Origin: Paraflavitalea soli
Lineage (GTDB): Bacteria > Bacteroidota > Bacteroidia > Chitinophagales > Chitinophagaceae
Reading direction: 5' to 3'
NCBI RefSeq assembly: GCF_003555545.1
Contig: NZ_CP032157.1
Span: forward strand, 4,158,546-4,222,545
DNA: 64,000 nucleotides
This document shows, one piece after another, positions 26,417 through 37,100 of this stretch. Numbering within the stretch: the stretch's first letter is position 1; each line of letters begins with the position of its first letter. The notes under the pieces are model-generated. The model saw nothing but the letters and a program-made list of their open reading frames with translations, was not told where the DNA came from and searched no databases. The position numbers and the translations under genes are program-made.

Positions 26417-28633
26417 CTAATACTTCCATTCGATCTTAGAAGGCTTCAGGGGAAGTTCACGGAGCCTGCTGCCGGTGGCATTAAAAATGGCATTGGCAAT
26501 GGCGGCGGCTGTAGGCCCCTGGGCTGATTCACCGGCCCCTACGGCGGGTAAATCAGGGCGGTTGATCACAAACACCTCTGTGTCGGGTACGGCATTGAAC
26601 CTTAAAATAGGATAGGTATCCCAAGCCCTGCTGCTGATACCCTTTTCGCTGTAACGCACTTCTTCCAGCATAGTCCAGCTGGCAGACTGGATCATTCCCC
26701 CGGCTGTTTGATTCTTAATGCCATCGACATTAATGGTCTGGCCTGCTTCTATTACACCGGTGAGTTTTACGAGGCGGTATTGTTTAGTGGCTTTATCCAC
26801 TTTTATTTCTGCCACCACAGCAAAATAGGATGCGTCATTTTTATATTGGGCAAAGGCAATGCCCAGCCCTACTTCTTTTGTTTTGATGCGCTCCTTCCAT
26901 CTTGTTTTCTCCATCACCATTTCAATGACTGCGCTGGCCCGTTCATCTTTTAAATATTGCAGCCTGAAGTCAGCAGGATCTTTACCAGCTTTGTGCGCCA
27001 GTTCATCCATAAAGGATTCCAGGGCAAATATATTGGCGTAAGCGCCGAGGCTTCTCAAGGCGGAGGTACGCAGGGGACCTTTGTAATTGTACAGGGTCAC
27101 CTGGCGGAGGGTATCATATAGGGGTATGCCATTACGGTAACTGGCTCCGGAATAACGATTGTTAGAAAAAGGAAATGGCTTCTCCAGATCACGGCCGGCA
27201 ATAAAGTGGCCCGCCTGGCCACCAGGCCTGGCGATGTGGGTATCGGACCATATCTCTGTATTAATGGCCAGGAGATTGCCCTGTGCATCCAGACCGGCTT
27301 TCATTCGCAACAACATGGCCGAGCCGTAGGGCTCCCAACTGTGTTCATCTTCCCGCATCCACTGCACCCGTATGGGTTTGCCCGGTACTGCCATGGCCAA
27401 CAGCGCGGCATCAGCCGCTACATCATCAGCGCCATTGTGTCCATAACACCCTGAGCCGGGAACAGCGATTACCCTGATCTTTGACTGGGGTATGGCCAGC
27501 AGATCGGATAAGGTGCTTCTGAGCGGGAATGCACCTTGGGTGTGTGACCACACGGTAAGGAGATCCTCTTTCCATTGGGCCACTGCACAAGAGGGCCCGA
27601 TGGAAGCATGCATGTGGTAAGGCCGTTTGTATACAGCTTCCCATTGTGTAGGGGCAGCCGCAATAGCTGGCGCTACGGCCTCATTTTTTTCCACCACTTC
27701 GCTGTTGGCTGTTTGTTGGATGATATGATCATATAAACCGGCCTGGGCAGGCAACAAGGAGTACTTATTCCAGATAGCAGCTTGCTGTAATAACTTCAGG
27801 GCTTTGATGGCCTGGTATTCTTCCTTTACAACAATACCTACAAAACTTCCATTACGTACCAGTTTCACGATACCGGGAAGGGATGCCAATGCCTGATCGG
27901 GCAATGCTGTAAGCTTAGCGCCATACATGCGTGGACGCAGGATCCTGGCGTGTAACATTTCAGGCAGTCGCAGATCCTGCACATAAACCGGCTGCCCGGT
28001 GACCATGGCTTTGATCTCTTCCCGCGGGTGTGGAGTGCCCACCAGGGTATATTTTGCCGGATCTTTGAGGGGTGCTTTGCCTGTAACGGCGCCTTCTATG
28101 GACCTTCCTTTCAATAGAGCTGCGTAGCTAACAGACTTGGCGGTACTTCTGGCTGTCACAACGCCCTCTCTCACTTCCAATTCCTGAACAGGCACAGCTA
28201 AGGTTTCAGCGGCCATATCGAATAATCTTTTCCTGGCTTCCGCAGCAGCTGCCCGGATGGCGCTGCCACTACTTGTAATGGAAGCGCTGCCAGAGGTATA
28301 ACGTTCATCGGCGGTTTGGGCGGTATCGGCAATAATGATGCTGACGTTTTTCATGTTGATGTCCAGCTCTTCGGCGGCGATCTGCATGAGAGCAGTTTTG
28401 ATGCCCTGGCCCAGTTCTGTTTTTCCGGTGAGTACGGTCAGGTGCCCTTCCGCATCGATCCTGATCCAGGCGTTGATATTGCCTTCATCGGGAGGAAGCG
28501 GTACGCCGCCCGTGTCCTGAGCCTGTGCAGGAAATGGCAGTGGCAGGATGCTGAAGCCAATGACGAGCCTGCCTGTATTCTTCAGGAAAGAACGCCGGCT
28601 GGTATTGAATGGATTATTGGGTTGAATGGACAT
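26417..28633 (-). CDS. Molybdopterin-binding subunit of a xanthine-dehydrogenase-family oxidoreductase (IorB-like)
   Basis: Start set at the ATG at 28633, giving 738 residues with a twin-arginine signal (SRRSFLKNTGR), so the folded cofactor-bearing enzyme is exported to the periplasm. The frame is open to 28696, but that part would only overlap the upstream gene. The protein has the two molybdopterin-binding domains of the family, with GKTELGQGIKTAL, the GCYGHNGADDVAADAALLA region and the C-terminal GAGESAQGPTAAAIANAI active-site region. Together with the 2Fe-2S protein encoded upstream (20-base overlap) it forms the two-subunit isoquinoline 1-oxidoreductase type, which lacks an FAD subunit. 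It probably oxidises an aldehyde or N-heterocycle. Confidence 0.9.
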   Translation of the reverse strand: MSIQPNNPFNTSRRSFLKNTGRLVIGFSILPLPFPAQAQDTGGVPLPPDEGNINAWIRIDAEGHLTVLTGKTELGQGIKTALMQIAAEELDINMKNVSIIIADTAQTADERYTSGSASITSSGSAIRAAAAEARKRLFDMAAETLAVPVQELEVREGVVTARSTAKSVSYAALLKGRSIEGAVTGKAPLKDPAKYTLVGTPHPREEIKAMVTGQPVYVQDLRLPEMLHARILRPRMYGAKLTALPDQALASLPGIVKLVRNGSFVGIVVKEEYQAIKALKLLQQAAIWNKYSLLPAQAGLYDHIIQQTANSEVVEKNEAVAPAIAAAPTQWEAVYKRPYHMHASIGPSCAVAQWKEDLLTVWSHTQGAFPLRSTLSDLLAIPQSKIRVIAVPGSGCYGHNGADDVAADAALLAMAVPGKPIRVQWMREDEHSWEPYGSAMLLRMKAGLDAQGNLLAINTEIWSDTHIARPGGQAGHFIAGRDLEKPFPFSNNRYSGASYRNGIPLYDTLRQVTLYNYKGPLRTSALRSLGAYANIFALESFMDELAHKAGKDPADFRLQYLKDERASAVIEMVMEKTRWKERIKTKEVGLGIAFAQYKNDASYFAVVAEIKVDKATKQYRLVKLTGVIEAGQTINVDGIKNQTAGGMIQSASWTMLEEVRYSEKGISSRAWDTYPILRFNAVPDTEVFVINRPDLPAVGAGESAQGPTAAAIANAIFNATGSRLRELPLKPSKIEWKY

Positions 28634-29090
28634 GGGCGGCTGCTTTTTTGATGGCGCTGATGAAACGTGTGTGTGTGCCGCAGCGGCAGAGTACACGCTG
28701 CAGGGCTTCTCTTATTTGGGTATCTGAGGGGTTCTTATTTTCTTCCAGCAATTCTTTGGCGCACATGATCACGCCATTGAGGCAATAGCCACACTGGGCT
28801 GCCTGTTCTTCGATACAAGCCTGCTGAATGGGATGCAGGTGTTCAACGCTGCCGATACCTTCGAGAGTGGTGATCTGGTGGGCCGCAGCGGTGGCACAAG
28901 GCACCATGCAGGAGGGCTGGGCCTTGCCATCCAGCCATACCATGCAACTCCCGCAAAGAGCCATACCGCACCCATATTTGGGGCCGTTAAGCCCCAGGTT
29001 GTTGCGGAGGGCATAGAGTAAGGGCATTTCGGGATCGATGTTCAGTGACCAGTCTCTACCATTGACGTGCAGCAATATGGCTTGTTCCAT
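28614..29090 (-). CDS. 2Fe-2S subunit of a xanthine-dehydrogenase-family oxidoreductase (IorA-like)
   Basis: This 158-residue protein has a ferredoxin-like domain with the plant-type cluster motif GCGMALCGSCMVWLDG followed by a later cysteine (QPSC). A helical domain carries the second cluster (QCGYCLNGVIM and LCRCGTH). It passes electrons from the molybdopterin subunit, whose gene begins 20 bases before this gene's stop, a coupling overlap. It has no export signal, so it is likely carried across the membrane by the partner's twin-arginine signal. Confidence 0.92.
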   Translation of the reverse strand: MEQAILLHVNGRDWSLNIDPEMPLLYALRNNLGLNGPKYGCGMALCGSCMVWLDGKAQPSCMVPCATAAAHQITTLEGIGSVEHLHPIQQACIEEQAAQCGYCLNGVIMCAKELLEENKNPSDTQIREALQRVLCRCGTHTRFISAIKKAAAHVHSTQ

Positions 29091-29181
29091 CAGGAATTGT
29101 TTTTATGGATGGGAATAAAGCATGAGTCGATAAAAATATAGAATAGTTACAGGGGAAAGGTACCAGGATTGAGGATTGATA

Positions 29182-30105
29182 TTATTTAACATATATGGCT
29201 TTTGAACTGAGGCTGAAACCGCTGAAACAGCCGGTCACGTTCTCGCCGGAGATGGTACTTAGCAGGGTGACAGGTGTGGCAAAGGGGCCATCATTATTGG
29301 CAGCCTTGTTGAAACTATCCCAAAAGTTGTACACCTTCCTTTCCACGCTGGCCATATAGATGGTAGCGGTATCTTCCAATACAAAGCCATAGGAAAGGGT
29401 TAAATGAATGTTCTGGCCATTCACCGCATCATCGGTGCCAGGGGTGTACTCGCTGCTACCGAAGGCCCCCCATCCAAAGCTATTGCGCTGGGCACCAGTC
29501 CACCAGTAATAAAGCTGGGTATTGCCAATGGTATCGGGGTCTTTGTAGTGAACGGTAATCCGTGCTTTGTCCTGTTTCTTATCGCCATCGATATCTGTAA
29601 AATGATAACCAACGGAAAGGCTGTCGATAGGAATAGGCTCTACCAATACGGTTATGGCTGAATAGTGTTTGCCCTCTGCTTCAATATCGAGGCGGTAATA
29701 TTTTCCGGGTTTTCCTTTCAGGGCATTGGCAGAATCTGTAGCCAGTTTAGGATCGAAATAGAAGCCGGGCAAGGCACCATTGTTCAGCTGGGGCAGCCGG
29801 GTTTCTTTGAGCCTGGTGGCAGTAGTTTCATCCCATTGGAAAGTTTTATCGGGCAAAAGCATTCCTTCGGTAATGGATACCTGTGCGCCTGAGACGGGTA
29901 TATTCTCAAAACCAGGTTCATAGAATGCTTTGCTCTTGCTCAGTGCCACATAATTGTACAAGGGCATCTGGTTGTTGATATATGCCTCTACGATCAGCTG
30001 GGGCTCACTGTTTTTAAGTGCTATATCAAAGTTCCGTTCGCAGGAAGTAAGCGCCAGGAAGGAAAGCAGGAGAAGGACAATATGGTAGGCAGGTGCTGCT
30101 TTCAT
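29182..30105 (-). CDS. DUF4249 outer-membrane lipoprotein
   Basis: This 307-residue lipoprotein (lipobox LTSC, C22) matches the DUF4249 family: PQLIVEAYINNQ near the N-terminus, a beta-rich body, and a conserved NFWDSFNKAANNDGPFATPVTLLSTISGENVTGCFSGFS region at the end. DUF4249 proteins are nearly always encoded after a TonB-dependent receptor. Here the receptor stop is 3 bp upstream of this start. The pair probably binds and imports one substrate at the outer membrane, but the substrate is unknown. Confidence 0.9.
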   Translation of the reverse strand: MKAAPAYHIVLLLLSFLALTSCERNFDIALKNSEPQLIVEAYINNQMPLYNYVALSKSKAFYEPGFENIPVSGAQVSITEGMLLPDKTFQWDETTATRLKETRLPQLNNGALPGFYFDPKLATDSANALKGKPGKYYRLDIEAEGKHYSAITVLVEPIPIDSLSVGYHFTDIDGDKKQDKARITVHYKDPDTIGNTQLYYWWTGAQRNSFGWGAFGSSEYTPGTDDAVNGQNIHLTLSYGFVLEDTATIYMASVERKVYNFWDSFNKAANNDGPFATPVTLLSTISGENVTGCFSGFSLSSKAIYVK

Positions 30106-30108
30106 ATA

Positions 30109-32496
30109 TTAAAATTTAAAGTTCCAGGTAACGCCTGGTATAATGGGGAAAAGAAATACTTTTTTGCCCTGGATGGTTTGGTCCTGTTCTTCCACATCCA
30201 GGTAAATGAAATAGGGATTGTACCGGTTATACACATTATAGAGGCTAAAATTCCAACTGCTTTTAAAACGTTTCTTCTTATCAGGCCTGGGGGTATAGGT
30301 AAAAGCTATGTCCATCCGATGGTAGGCCGGCATGCGGTAATCGTTGATCTTATCGTATTGGTTGATGCTGGTGAATATAGGTTCACGCTCATAGGCGTTG
30401 ATACCCAGCCGGTATACAAAGCGGCCGGCAGGCATGGTGAGGGCATTGCCGGTGCCATACACAAAAACAGCGGAGAGGTTCCATTTCCTGCTAAGGGTAT
30501 AATTGGTAACGAGGCTCAGATCGTGTGTACGATCGTACCGGTAGGGAAAGGGCCTGCCATTGTTCATATCCGGGAAAGTTCTTTCGGTACGACTGAGGGT
30601 GTACCCGATCCAGCCGGTTAATTTGCCTGTTTTTTTCTGCAGAAAAAACTCCAGTCCATAGGCTACTCCTTTTCCAAAGATCATTTCTCCTTCCATATTC
30701 TGGTTGAGCAATAAGCGGGCGCCGGGCCGGAACTCTATCTGATTGGACATGATTTTGTAGTAGGCTTCCACATTCAATTCCCAGGCGCCATTGGCAAAGT
30801 CTTTAAAATAACCTGCTGCCAGTTGTTCGGCTTTGGCGGGTTGAACAACCTTGCCTGAAGGTACCCAGAGGTCGCTGGGGAAAGTAGCTGCACTGGTAGT
30901 AGCCAGGTGCAGGTATTGGATGGTGCGTGTATAAGAAAGTTTGATGCTGGCAGTGGGCGATAATTTGAATAAAGTGCTGAAACGGGGTTCGGGATAATGA
31001 TAGCGGGCTATGCTTTGGCCTTTTGTATAGCGTGCGGTTTCACCGGTAGGAGATCCATCAGGATCATACTGCACGTATTCAGTAGGTCCTACCTGGTTGA
31101 AATAGCTGTACCTGAATCCCGATACAACGCTGAGCCAATGGTTGATGTTGAGATCGGCACTGAGATAAGCAGCAGCTTCGTGGGCGTACTGGTCGTTGAT
31201 ATTGGTCTTGAATTCCTGAATGCCGGCACTGGAGTTGCCAGCGCCCGGCCGGAAGCTATGCCATATATATTGGGCGCCCCATTTCCATTTAATGCGGGGA
31301 CTGGCCATGTATATCCAATCATTTTTTATCTGGTAATCGGTAAGTCCGGAGGAGAACAGCAGGCCGTTGGTACCAAAGGAGAGGCGACTGTCGAGGTTGA
31401 AGTCATTGCGTATGATGGCCAGTTCCTGTTTTAGTTTTTTGTTGAACTGTTGTCTCCAGGTAAGGCCCAGGATGGTATTACCCCATTTGGCATTGAAAGT
31501 ACGTGGGGAGCGCTTTTCATCATTGTCTACATAGGTAAAATCATCATTGCCCCGATAGAAGTTGAGGAATAAGGTATTGTTCTTATTGATCCAAAAATCT
31601 GCTTTTGCATTGATATCATAGAAGTAATATCCATTGTCGCCAATGCTATCAGGCGCAATTAACCTGGCCACCTGGTCAATGTAGGTTCGGCGTGCGCTTA
31701 CAATAAAGGAAGATCTTCCTTTTACCAGGGGGCCTTCCAATGATATGCGGGAAGAAATGATACCTATACCGCCACTGCCCTTGATGGAATCTTTATTGCC
31801 TTCGCGGGTATCGACGGAGATCACGCTGCTGAGCCGGCCTCCGTATTCGGCCGGGATGCCGCCTTTAATGACCTCCATATTCTTAACGGCATCTCCGTTG
31901 AAGATGCTGAAAAAGCCCAGGAGGTGGTTGGGATTGTAGACGGTAATGCCATCGAGCAACATAAGATTCTGATCGGGCCCGCCACCGCGTACATAAATGC
32001 CTGCGCTGGCCTCTCCCCCATTCTTAATACCGGGCAGGAGGGTAATGGTTTTGAGGGGATCAACTTCACCCAGCACCACAGGTAATCTTTTGATCTGTTC
32101 AATGTTCATGGATTGTGTGCTCATCTGGTTACGTCGTACATTGCGGTTTGCTGTTACCAGCACATTGTCCAGGAGGCCTTCGCGGGCGTTCAATATAATT
32201 TTAATGGAGGTATCGGCGGCGAGGGAGATGATAAGAGAAGCCGAATAATGGCCAACAGCGGTTATACTGAGGCGATATTTCCCCGCAGGCAAACTGGTAG
32301 ATGTGCGACCGGAGGAGTCTACCAGGCTGGTTTGCCTGTTGATCTTTATAGTGGCGTGGCCCACAGGAACCTGTGCGCTGTCCGCCACCTGGATTGTCAA
32401 GGTATAGTTTTGAGCCAGGCATTCCTGCCCAGTTATACCGAATAAGAACAACAACAGGCAACGGATAAGGTAGTTGTTTTGGATCACTGCTCTCAT
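30109..32496 (-). CDS. TonB-dependent receptor, DUF4249-associated
   Basis: This 795-residue outer-membrane protein has a signal peptide ending at CLAQN and a carboxypeptidase-regulatory-like domain (about 30-110). The plug has the class wording LPVVLGEVDPLKTITLLPGIKNGGEASAGIYVRGG, followed by DQNLMLLDGITVYNPNHLLGFFSIFN (about 135-230). The barrel ends at GVTWNFKF. This plug type is the one that pairs with DUF4249 lipoproteins, and that gene follows by 3 bp. Substrate unknown. Confidence 0.93.
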   Translation of the reverse strand: MRAVIQNNYLIRCLLLFLFGITGQECLAQNYTLTIQVADSAQVPVGHATIKINRQTSLVDSSGRTSTSLPAGKYRLSITAVGHYSASLIISLAADTSIKIILNAREGLLDNVLVTANRNVRRNQMSTQSMNIEQIKRLPVVLGEVDPLKTITLLPGIKNGGEASAGIYVRGGGPDQNLMLLDGITVYNPNHLLGFFSIFNGDAVKNMEVIKGGIPAEYGGRLSSVISVDTREGNKDSIKGSGGIGIISSRISLEGPLVKGRSSFIVSARRTYIDQVARLIAPDSIGDNGYYFYDINAKADFWINKNNTLFLNFYRGNDDFTYVDNDEKRSPRTFNAKWGNTILGLTWRQQFNKKLKQELAIIRNDFNLDSRLSFGTNGLLFSSGLTDYQIKNDWIYMASPRIKWKWGAQYIWHSFRPGAGNSSAGIQEFKTNINDQYAHEAAAYLSADLNINHWLSVVSGFRYSYFNQVGPTEYVQYDPDGSPTGETARYTKGQSIARYHYPEPRFSTLFKLSPTASIKLSYTRTIQYLHLATTSAATFPSDLWVPSGKVVQPAKAEQLAAGYFKDFANGAWELNVEAYYKIMSNQIEFRPGARLLLNQNMEGEMIFGKGVAYGLEFFLQKKTGKLTGWIGYTLSRTERTFPDMNNGRPFPYRYDRTHDLSLVTNYTLSRKWNLSAVFVYGTGNALTMPAGRFVYRLGINAYEREPIFTSINQYDKINDYRMPAYHRMDIAFTYTPRPDKKKRFKSSWNFSLYNVYNRYNPYFIYLDVEEQDQTIQGKKVFLFPIIPGVTWNFKF

Positions 32497-32573
32497 GCCA
32501 TTACTAAGTTACTCCAATTTAAGGATGAGGAAGGCAGAGGGGTTGATTGGGGCGGGCAGGCTTAGGGTAACAA

Positions 32574-32613
32574 AAAATGGGCCATTCCGCCTGAAGCAGG
32601 AATGACCCATTTT
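32574..32613 (-). terminator. Terminator of the RND efflux operon
   Basis: AAAATGGGCCATTCC and GGAATGACCCATTTT form a 15-bp stem with one imperfect pair (a G-U wobble in the minus-strand RNA). On the minus strand it is followed by a T run. It lies 30 bp after the stop of the outer-membrane factor gene. Confidence 0.8.
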
Positions 32614-32642
32614 ATTTTCATGGATAAACTCTCTCCTTAATC

Positions 32643-34067
32643 TTATTTCCAACCGCCGCCCAGGGAGCGATACAGCTCAACCACTGCGCCCAACTGGCTG
32701 CGCTGAACGGCTGCCAGGTTGAGTTCTGCCTGAAGGGCATTGGTTTGGGCAGTGATCACTTCAAGGTAGTTGGCCATATCACTTTTGAATAAAAGCTGGG
32801 CATTACCCACGGCTTCCTTCAAGGTATCGACCTGGCTACCTGCCAGTATGCGCTGTTCTTTCAGTTTTTCTACCTGTACGAGTGCGTTGCTTACTTCTCC
32901 GGTGGCCAGTAATACGGATTGTTTGAATTGTATCACGGCCTGTTCTCTTTCGATCTTGGCTATTTCAAACCTGGTTTTCAGTTCTTTTTTTCTGAAAACA
33001 GGCTGCAGGATGGTACCCGTTCCCAGTGCAAAAAGCGATCCGGGTATTTTGAACCAATTGAGGAATTCGTACGCTTCGAGACCTCCGCCTGCGGTAATAT
33101 TAAGCGCGGGATACATATTGGCCTGCGCTATACCTACCTGGGCATTGGCCATTACAAGGGCCATTTCGGTGGTCCTTACATCGGGCCTTCTGCTCACCAT
33201 GGCTACAGGTAAACCTGCCGACAAGGCATCAGGAATAGTCAGATCGTTCAGGGTAGTGGCGCGGGCCAATTTGCCTGGCAGTTGTCCTGTCAAGATCTGC
33301 AGGGCATTTTCCTGGAGTGCGATATCCTGCTCCAACTGGGGAATCAATAAAGCGGTGGTCTGCTTTTGTGCTTCGGCCTGGCGAACAGCCAGGGTAGTCA
33401 CCTCACCGCCCTGTTGCAGGATGCGGGTAACATTCACAAAGCTGTCATTCAATATCAGGTTGTTACGGGCAATAACAAGTTGCCTGTCGAGCATCAGAAG
33501 ATTATAATATCCCTGGGCAATGTCAGACACCAATTGGGTTTGCACTGCTTTGGCTGCTTCCTGTGTCTGGAGGTATTGGGCGATGGTGGTTTCCTTTTGC
33601 CGGCGGATCTTACCCCATATATCGGCTTCCCAGGAAATATTAGCCACCAGCTGGTAATTCTCCACGTATGATTTACCCAAAAAGAGGGGAACGCTCTTTC
33701 CATTCAAACTGTTATCGGATACCCGGTTAATGGAACCCGATGCTTGCAGGTCTACGGTAGGTAATTGAAGGAGCTTAGCCTGTTTGGTATTCGCATTTGC
33801 AATGTCGATGCGCTTGATGGCTACCTGCAGGTCATTGTTATAGGAGATACCCCTGGTAATCAATTCCCGGAGGGTGGCATCGGTAAAGAAGTCCTTCCAG
33901 GCGATATCTGCGATACTGCTGGTATCGGCAAAACTTTGTTGGGCCTGGGTGCCGAACTGTTGTGGCAGTTGTACCTGTGGGCGCTGGTAATCTTTGCCCA
34001 CTTTACAGCCAGCCAGTATGAGGACGGCCAAAACTGTTGTGTAAATAGGAATATGCTTGTATTGCAT
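32643..34067 (-). CDS. Outer-membrane factor lipoprotein of an RND pump (OprM/NodT type)
   Basis: This 474-residue protein has lipobox LAGC (C21) followed by KVGKDYQRPQVQLP, the start typical of NodT-family outer-membrane factors, and two outer-membrane efflux repeats (about 60-250 and 265-460). It should be the exit duct for the pump encoded upstream. A perfect 13-bp hairpin separates it from the pump gene, so its expression relative to the pump may be tuned. Confidence 0.9.
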   Translation of the reverse strand: MQYKHIPIYTTVLAVLILAGCKVGKDYQRPQVQLPQQFGTQAQQSFADTSSIADIAWKDFFTDATLRELITRGISYNNDLQVAIKRIDIANANTKQAKLLQLPTVDLQASGSINRVSDNSLNGKSVPLFLGKSYVENYQLVANISWEADIWGKIRRQKETTIAQYLQTQEAAKAVQTQLVSDIAQGYYNLLMLDRQLVIARNNLILNDSFVNVTRILQQGGEVTTLAVRQAEAQKQTTALLIPQLEQDIALQENALQILTGQLPGKLARATTLNDLTIPDALSAGLPVAMVSRRPDVRTTEMALVMANAQVGIAQANMYPALNITAGGGLEAYEFLNWFKIPGSLFALGTGTILQPVFRKKELKTRFEIAKIEREQAVIQFKQSVLLATGEVSNALVQVEKLKEQRILAGSQVDTLKEAVGNAQLLFKSDMANYLEVITAQTNALQAELNLAAVQRSQLGAVVELYRSLGGGWK

Positions 34068-34105
34068 TACTATATCCGTTTAAGTGCTACAATTTTTATT
34101 CTGAA

Positions 34106-34144
34106 CATTCCAGGTGACGCTTTTGGAAGGTGTCACCTGGAATG
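34106..34144 (-). promoter_or_regulatory. Intra-operon hairpin between pump and outer-membrane factor genes
   Basis: CATTCCAGGTGAC (34106-34118) pairs perfectly with GTCACCTGGAATG (34132-34144). It begins 11 bases after the pump stop on the minus strand. No T run follows on that strand, so it looks like an mRNA-stabilising or processing stem rather than a full terminator. Confidence 0.65.
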
Positions 34145-34155
34145 AATTAATTGGC

Positions 34156-37100
34156 TTATTCGCTCAGGCTGATCTCTCTTGGTCCTGTTCTGCCGGTTAT
34201 TTTCTCCTGCAGGTATTGGAATATTACATAGAGTACGGGTATGATGAATATACCGAGAATTACACCTGTAAGCATCCCTCCTACGGCACTGGTACCGATG
34301 GATGCATTACCCTTGGCAGAGGCGCCATGTGTAAATACAAGCGGTAACAGCCCCACGATGAAGGCAAAAGAGGTCATCAGGATCGGACGCAACCGGAGCC
34401 TTGATGCTTCGATGGCTGATTCAACGAGCCCCATACCTGCCCTGCGGCGCTGTACAGCATACTCAACGATCAGGATGGCGTTCTTAGCCAACAAACCTAC
34501 GAGCATGATCAAACCGATCTGTACATAGATATTGTTCTCTACACCAGCCCATCCAATGAAAGAGAATACACCCAATACGCCGGTAGGAATGGTCAAGATA
34601 ATGGCGAACGGCAGGATATAGCTCTCATATTGGGCTGCCAGGAGGAAGTAAACGAAAATGATACTCAACAGGAAGATGAAACCTGTTTGTCCTCCTGTTT
34701 TGATCTCCTCACGGGTTACACCGGTCCACTCATAAGCAAATCCCCTGGGCAATGCCTTCTTAGCTGTTTCTTCCACGGCTTTGATGGCATCACCGGTACT
34801 GTAACCAGGCTTGGGAACACCATTGATGGTTACGGCATTGAACAGGTTGTTGCGGGTTACTGTTTCCGGCCCATACACACGCTTCAGGTTAACCACGGTT
34901 TTAGCAGGCACCATTTCACCGGCATTGTTCTTTACGTAGATACCATCGAGTGATTCGGTATTGGTACGATATTTAATATCGGCCTGCGCCATTACGCGGT
35001 AGTATTTACCAAAGCGGTTGAAGTCAGACACGTAGCTACTGCCGAAATAGATCTGCATGGTTTGCATCAGCTCTGTGATAGAGATACCCAGTTGCTTCGC
35101 TTTTATGTTGTCTACTTCGATCATATACTGCGGGTTGCCGGTAGCAAAGGTGGTGAAGGCATACGCGATTTCAGGCCTTTGCATCAGGGCGCCGATGAAA
35201 CCCCAGGCGGTATTGCCCAGTTTATCGAGCGGTCCGTTGGTCCTGTCCTGCAGCATGAATTCAAAACCACTCACGTTACCAAAGCCCTGCACGGTGGGGA
35301 AGTTGAAGAAGAAGGCGCTGGCGCCTTTTACCTGCGACACCTGTGCGGCAATACCATTGGCAATCTGATCGGGGTCTTTTACAGCGCCTCTGTCTTTATA
35401 ATCTTTCAGCCGCATAAAGCCTGCTGCATAAGGAGAAGCGCTGGCATTGCTGATGAAGTTGAGACCATCAATTACATAAAGGTGATTAGCTGCTGGATCT
35501 TTCCTGATAATGCTATCCATCTTTAAAGTAGCCTCACGGGTCCTTTCGAGTGAACTACCGGGAGGGGTATTCACAGCATACAGTACGAAACCCTGGTCTT
35601 CTGTAGGGATAAAACCGGTTGGTGTGGTCTTTACCAGCCAGAAACTGATAGCAGCGATGGCTACCAGACCAGTAATGGATATCCATTTATGACGTATCAG
35701 GAAGCCGAGGCTTTTGATATACTTATTGGTAACAGTATTAAACCCTGCGTTGAAAGCGCCGAAGAAACGGGCTCCGAACCCTTTCTTTTTACCATGTCCT
35801 TCTTCTTCATGTCCACCTTTCAGGAACAATGCGCAAAGTGCCGGGCTAAGGGTCAAGGCATTGACAGCGGATATTAAGATGGCGATGGCCAGGGTGAAGG
35901 CAAACTGTCTGTAGAATACACCGGCAGGGCCCTGCATGAAGCCTACGGGAATGAACACCGCAGCCATTACGAGGGTGATAGAGATGATGGCGCCTGATAT
36001 CTCATTCATAGATTGCAGGGTTGCCACTCTTGCCGGCAGTTTGGTCCTTTCCATTTTTGAGTGTACGGCTTCCACCACCACGATGGCATCATCCACCACG
36101 ATACCGATGGCCAGTACCAGGGCGAAGAGGGTAAGGAGGTTGAGTGTGAAACCAAACAACTGCATGAAGAAGAAGGTACCAATGATGGCCACGGGAACGG
36201 CGATTGCCGGGATAAGGGTGGAACGGAAATCCTGCAAGAAGAGGAATACCACCGCAAATACCAGTACAAAGGCGATTACCAGTGTTTCTGTTACCTGGTC
36301 AATAGATGCATCGAGGAACTCCTTGGAGTTGTACATCACGGTCGTTTTCACGCCCTTGGGCAATGTACGTTCGAATTCTTTCAGTTTCCGCTCTACTTCG
36401 GTAAGGATATCGTTGGCATTGGAGCCGGCTGTCTGGAGTACGGCAAATCCTGCTACAGGATTACCATCCATGCGGCTTTGGGAAGCATAGGTATAGGAAC
36501 CAAATTCTACACGGGCCAGGTCTTTCAGGCGCAGCATGGAACCATCGCTATTGGCTTTGATCACGAAATTCTCATAATCTTCACCCTGGTTCAGCTTACC
36601 CTTGTATTTCAATACATACTCAAATGACTCTGCACTGTTCTGTCCCAAACGGCCGGGAGCTGCTTCGAGGTTCTGGTCTTTGATGGCATTGAGTACATCC
36701 TGGGGAGAAAGGTTGTTGGCAATGAGACGATCGGGTTTCAGCCAGATACGCATGGAATAATCCTTGGCGCCAAAAACCTGGGCCTGGGCAACCCCGGGTA
36801 CGCGCTGAATCTCGGGGATGAGGTTGATCTTGATATAGTTTTCCAGGAACAGTTCATCGTACCCCGCCTCTTTATCACCTGAAAGGGCCACAAACATGAT
36901 GAAACTGTTCTGTACTTTCTGGGTGGAGATACCCGCCTGTACTACTTCTGTAGGCACCTGGTTCACAGCTTTGGATACACGGTTCTGTACGTTTACAGAA
37001 GCGATATCGGGATCGGTTCCTTGCTTGAAGAAGACGGTAAGGGTCATACTACCATCATTACTGGAATTGGAAGTCATGTAGGTCATGTTTTCCACACCAT

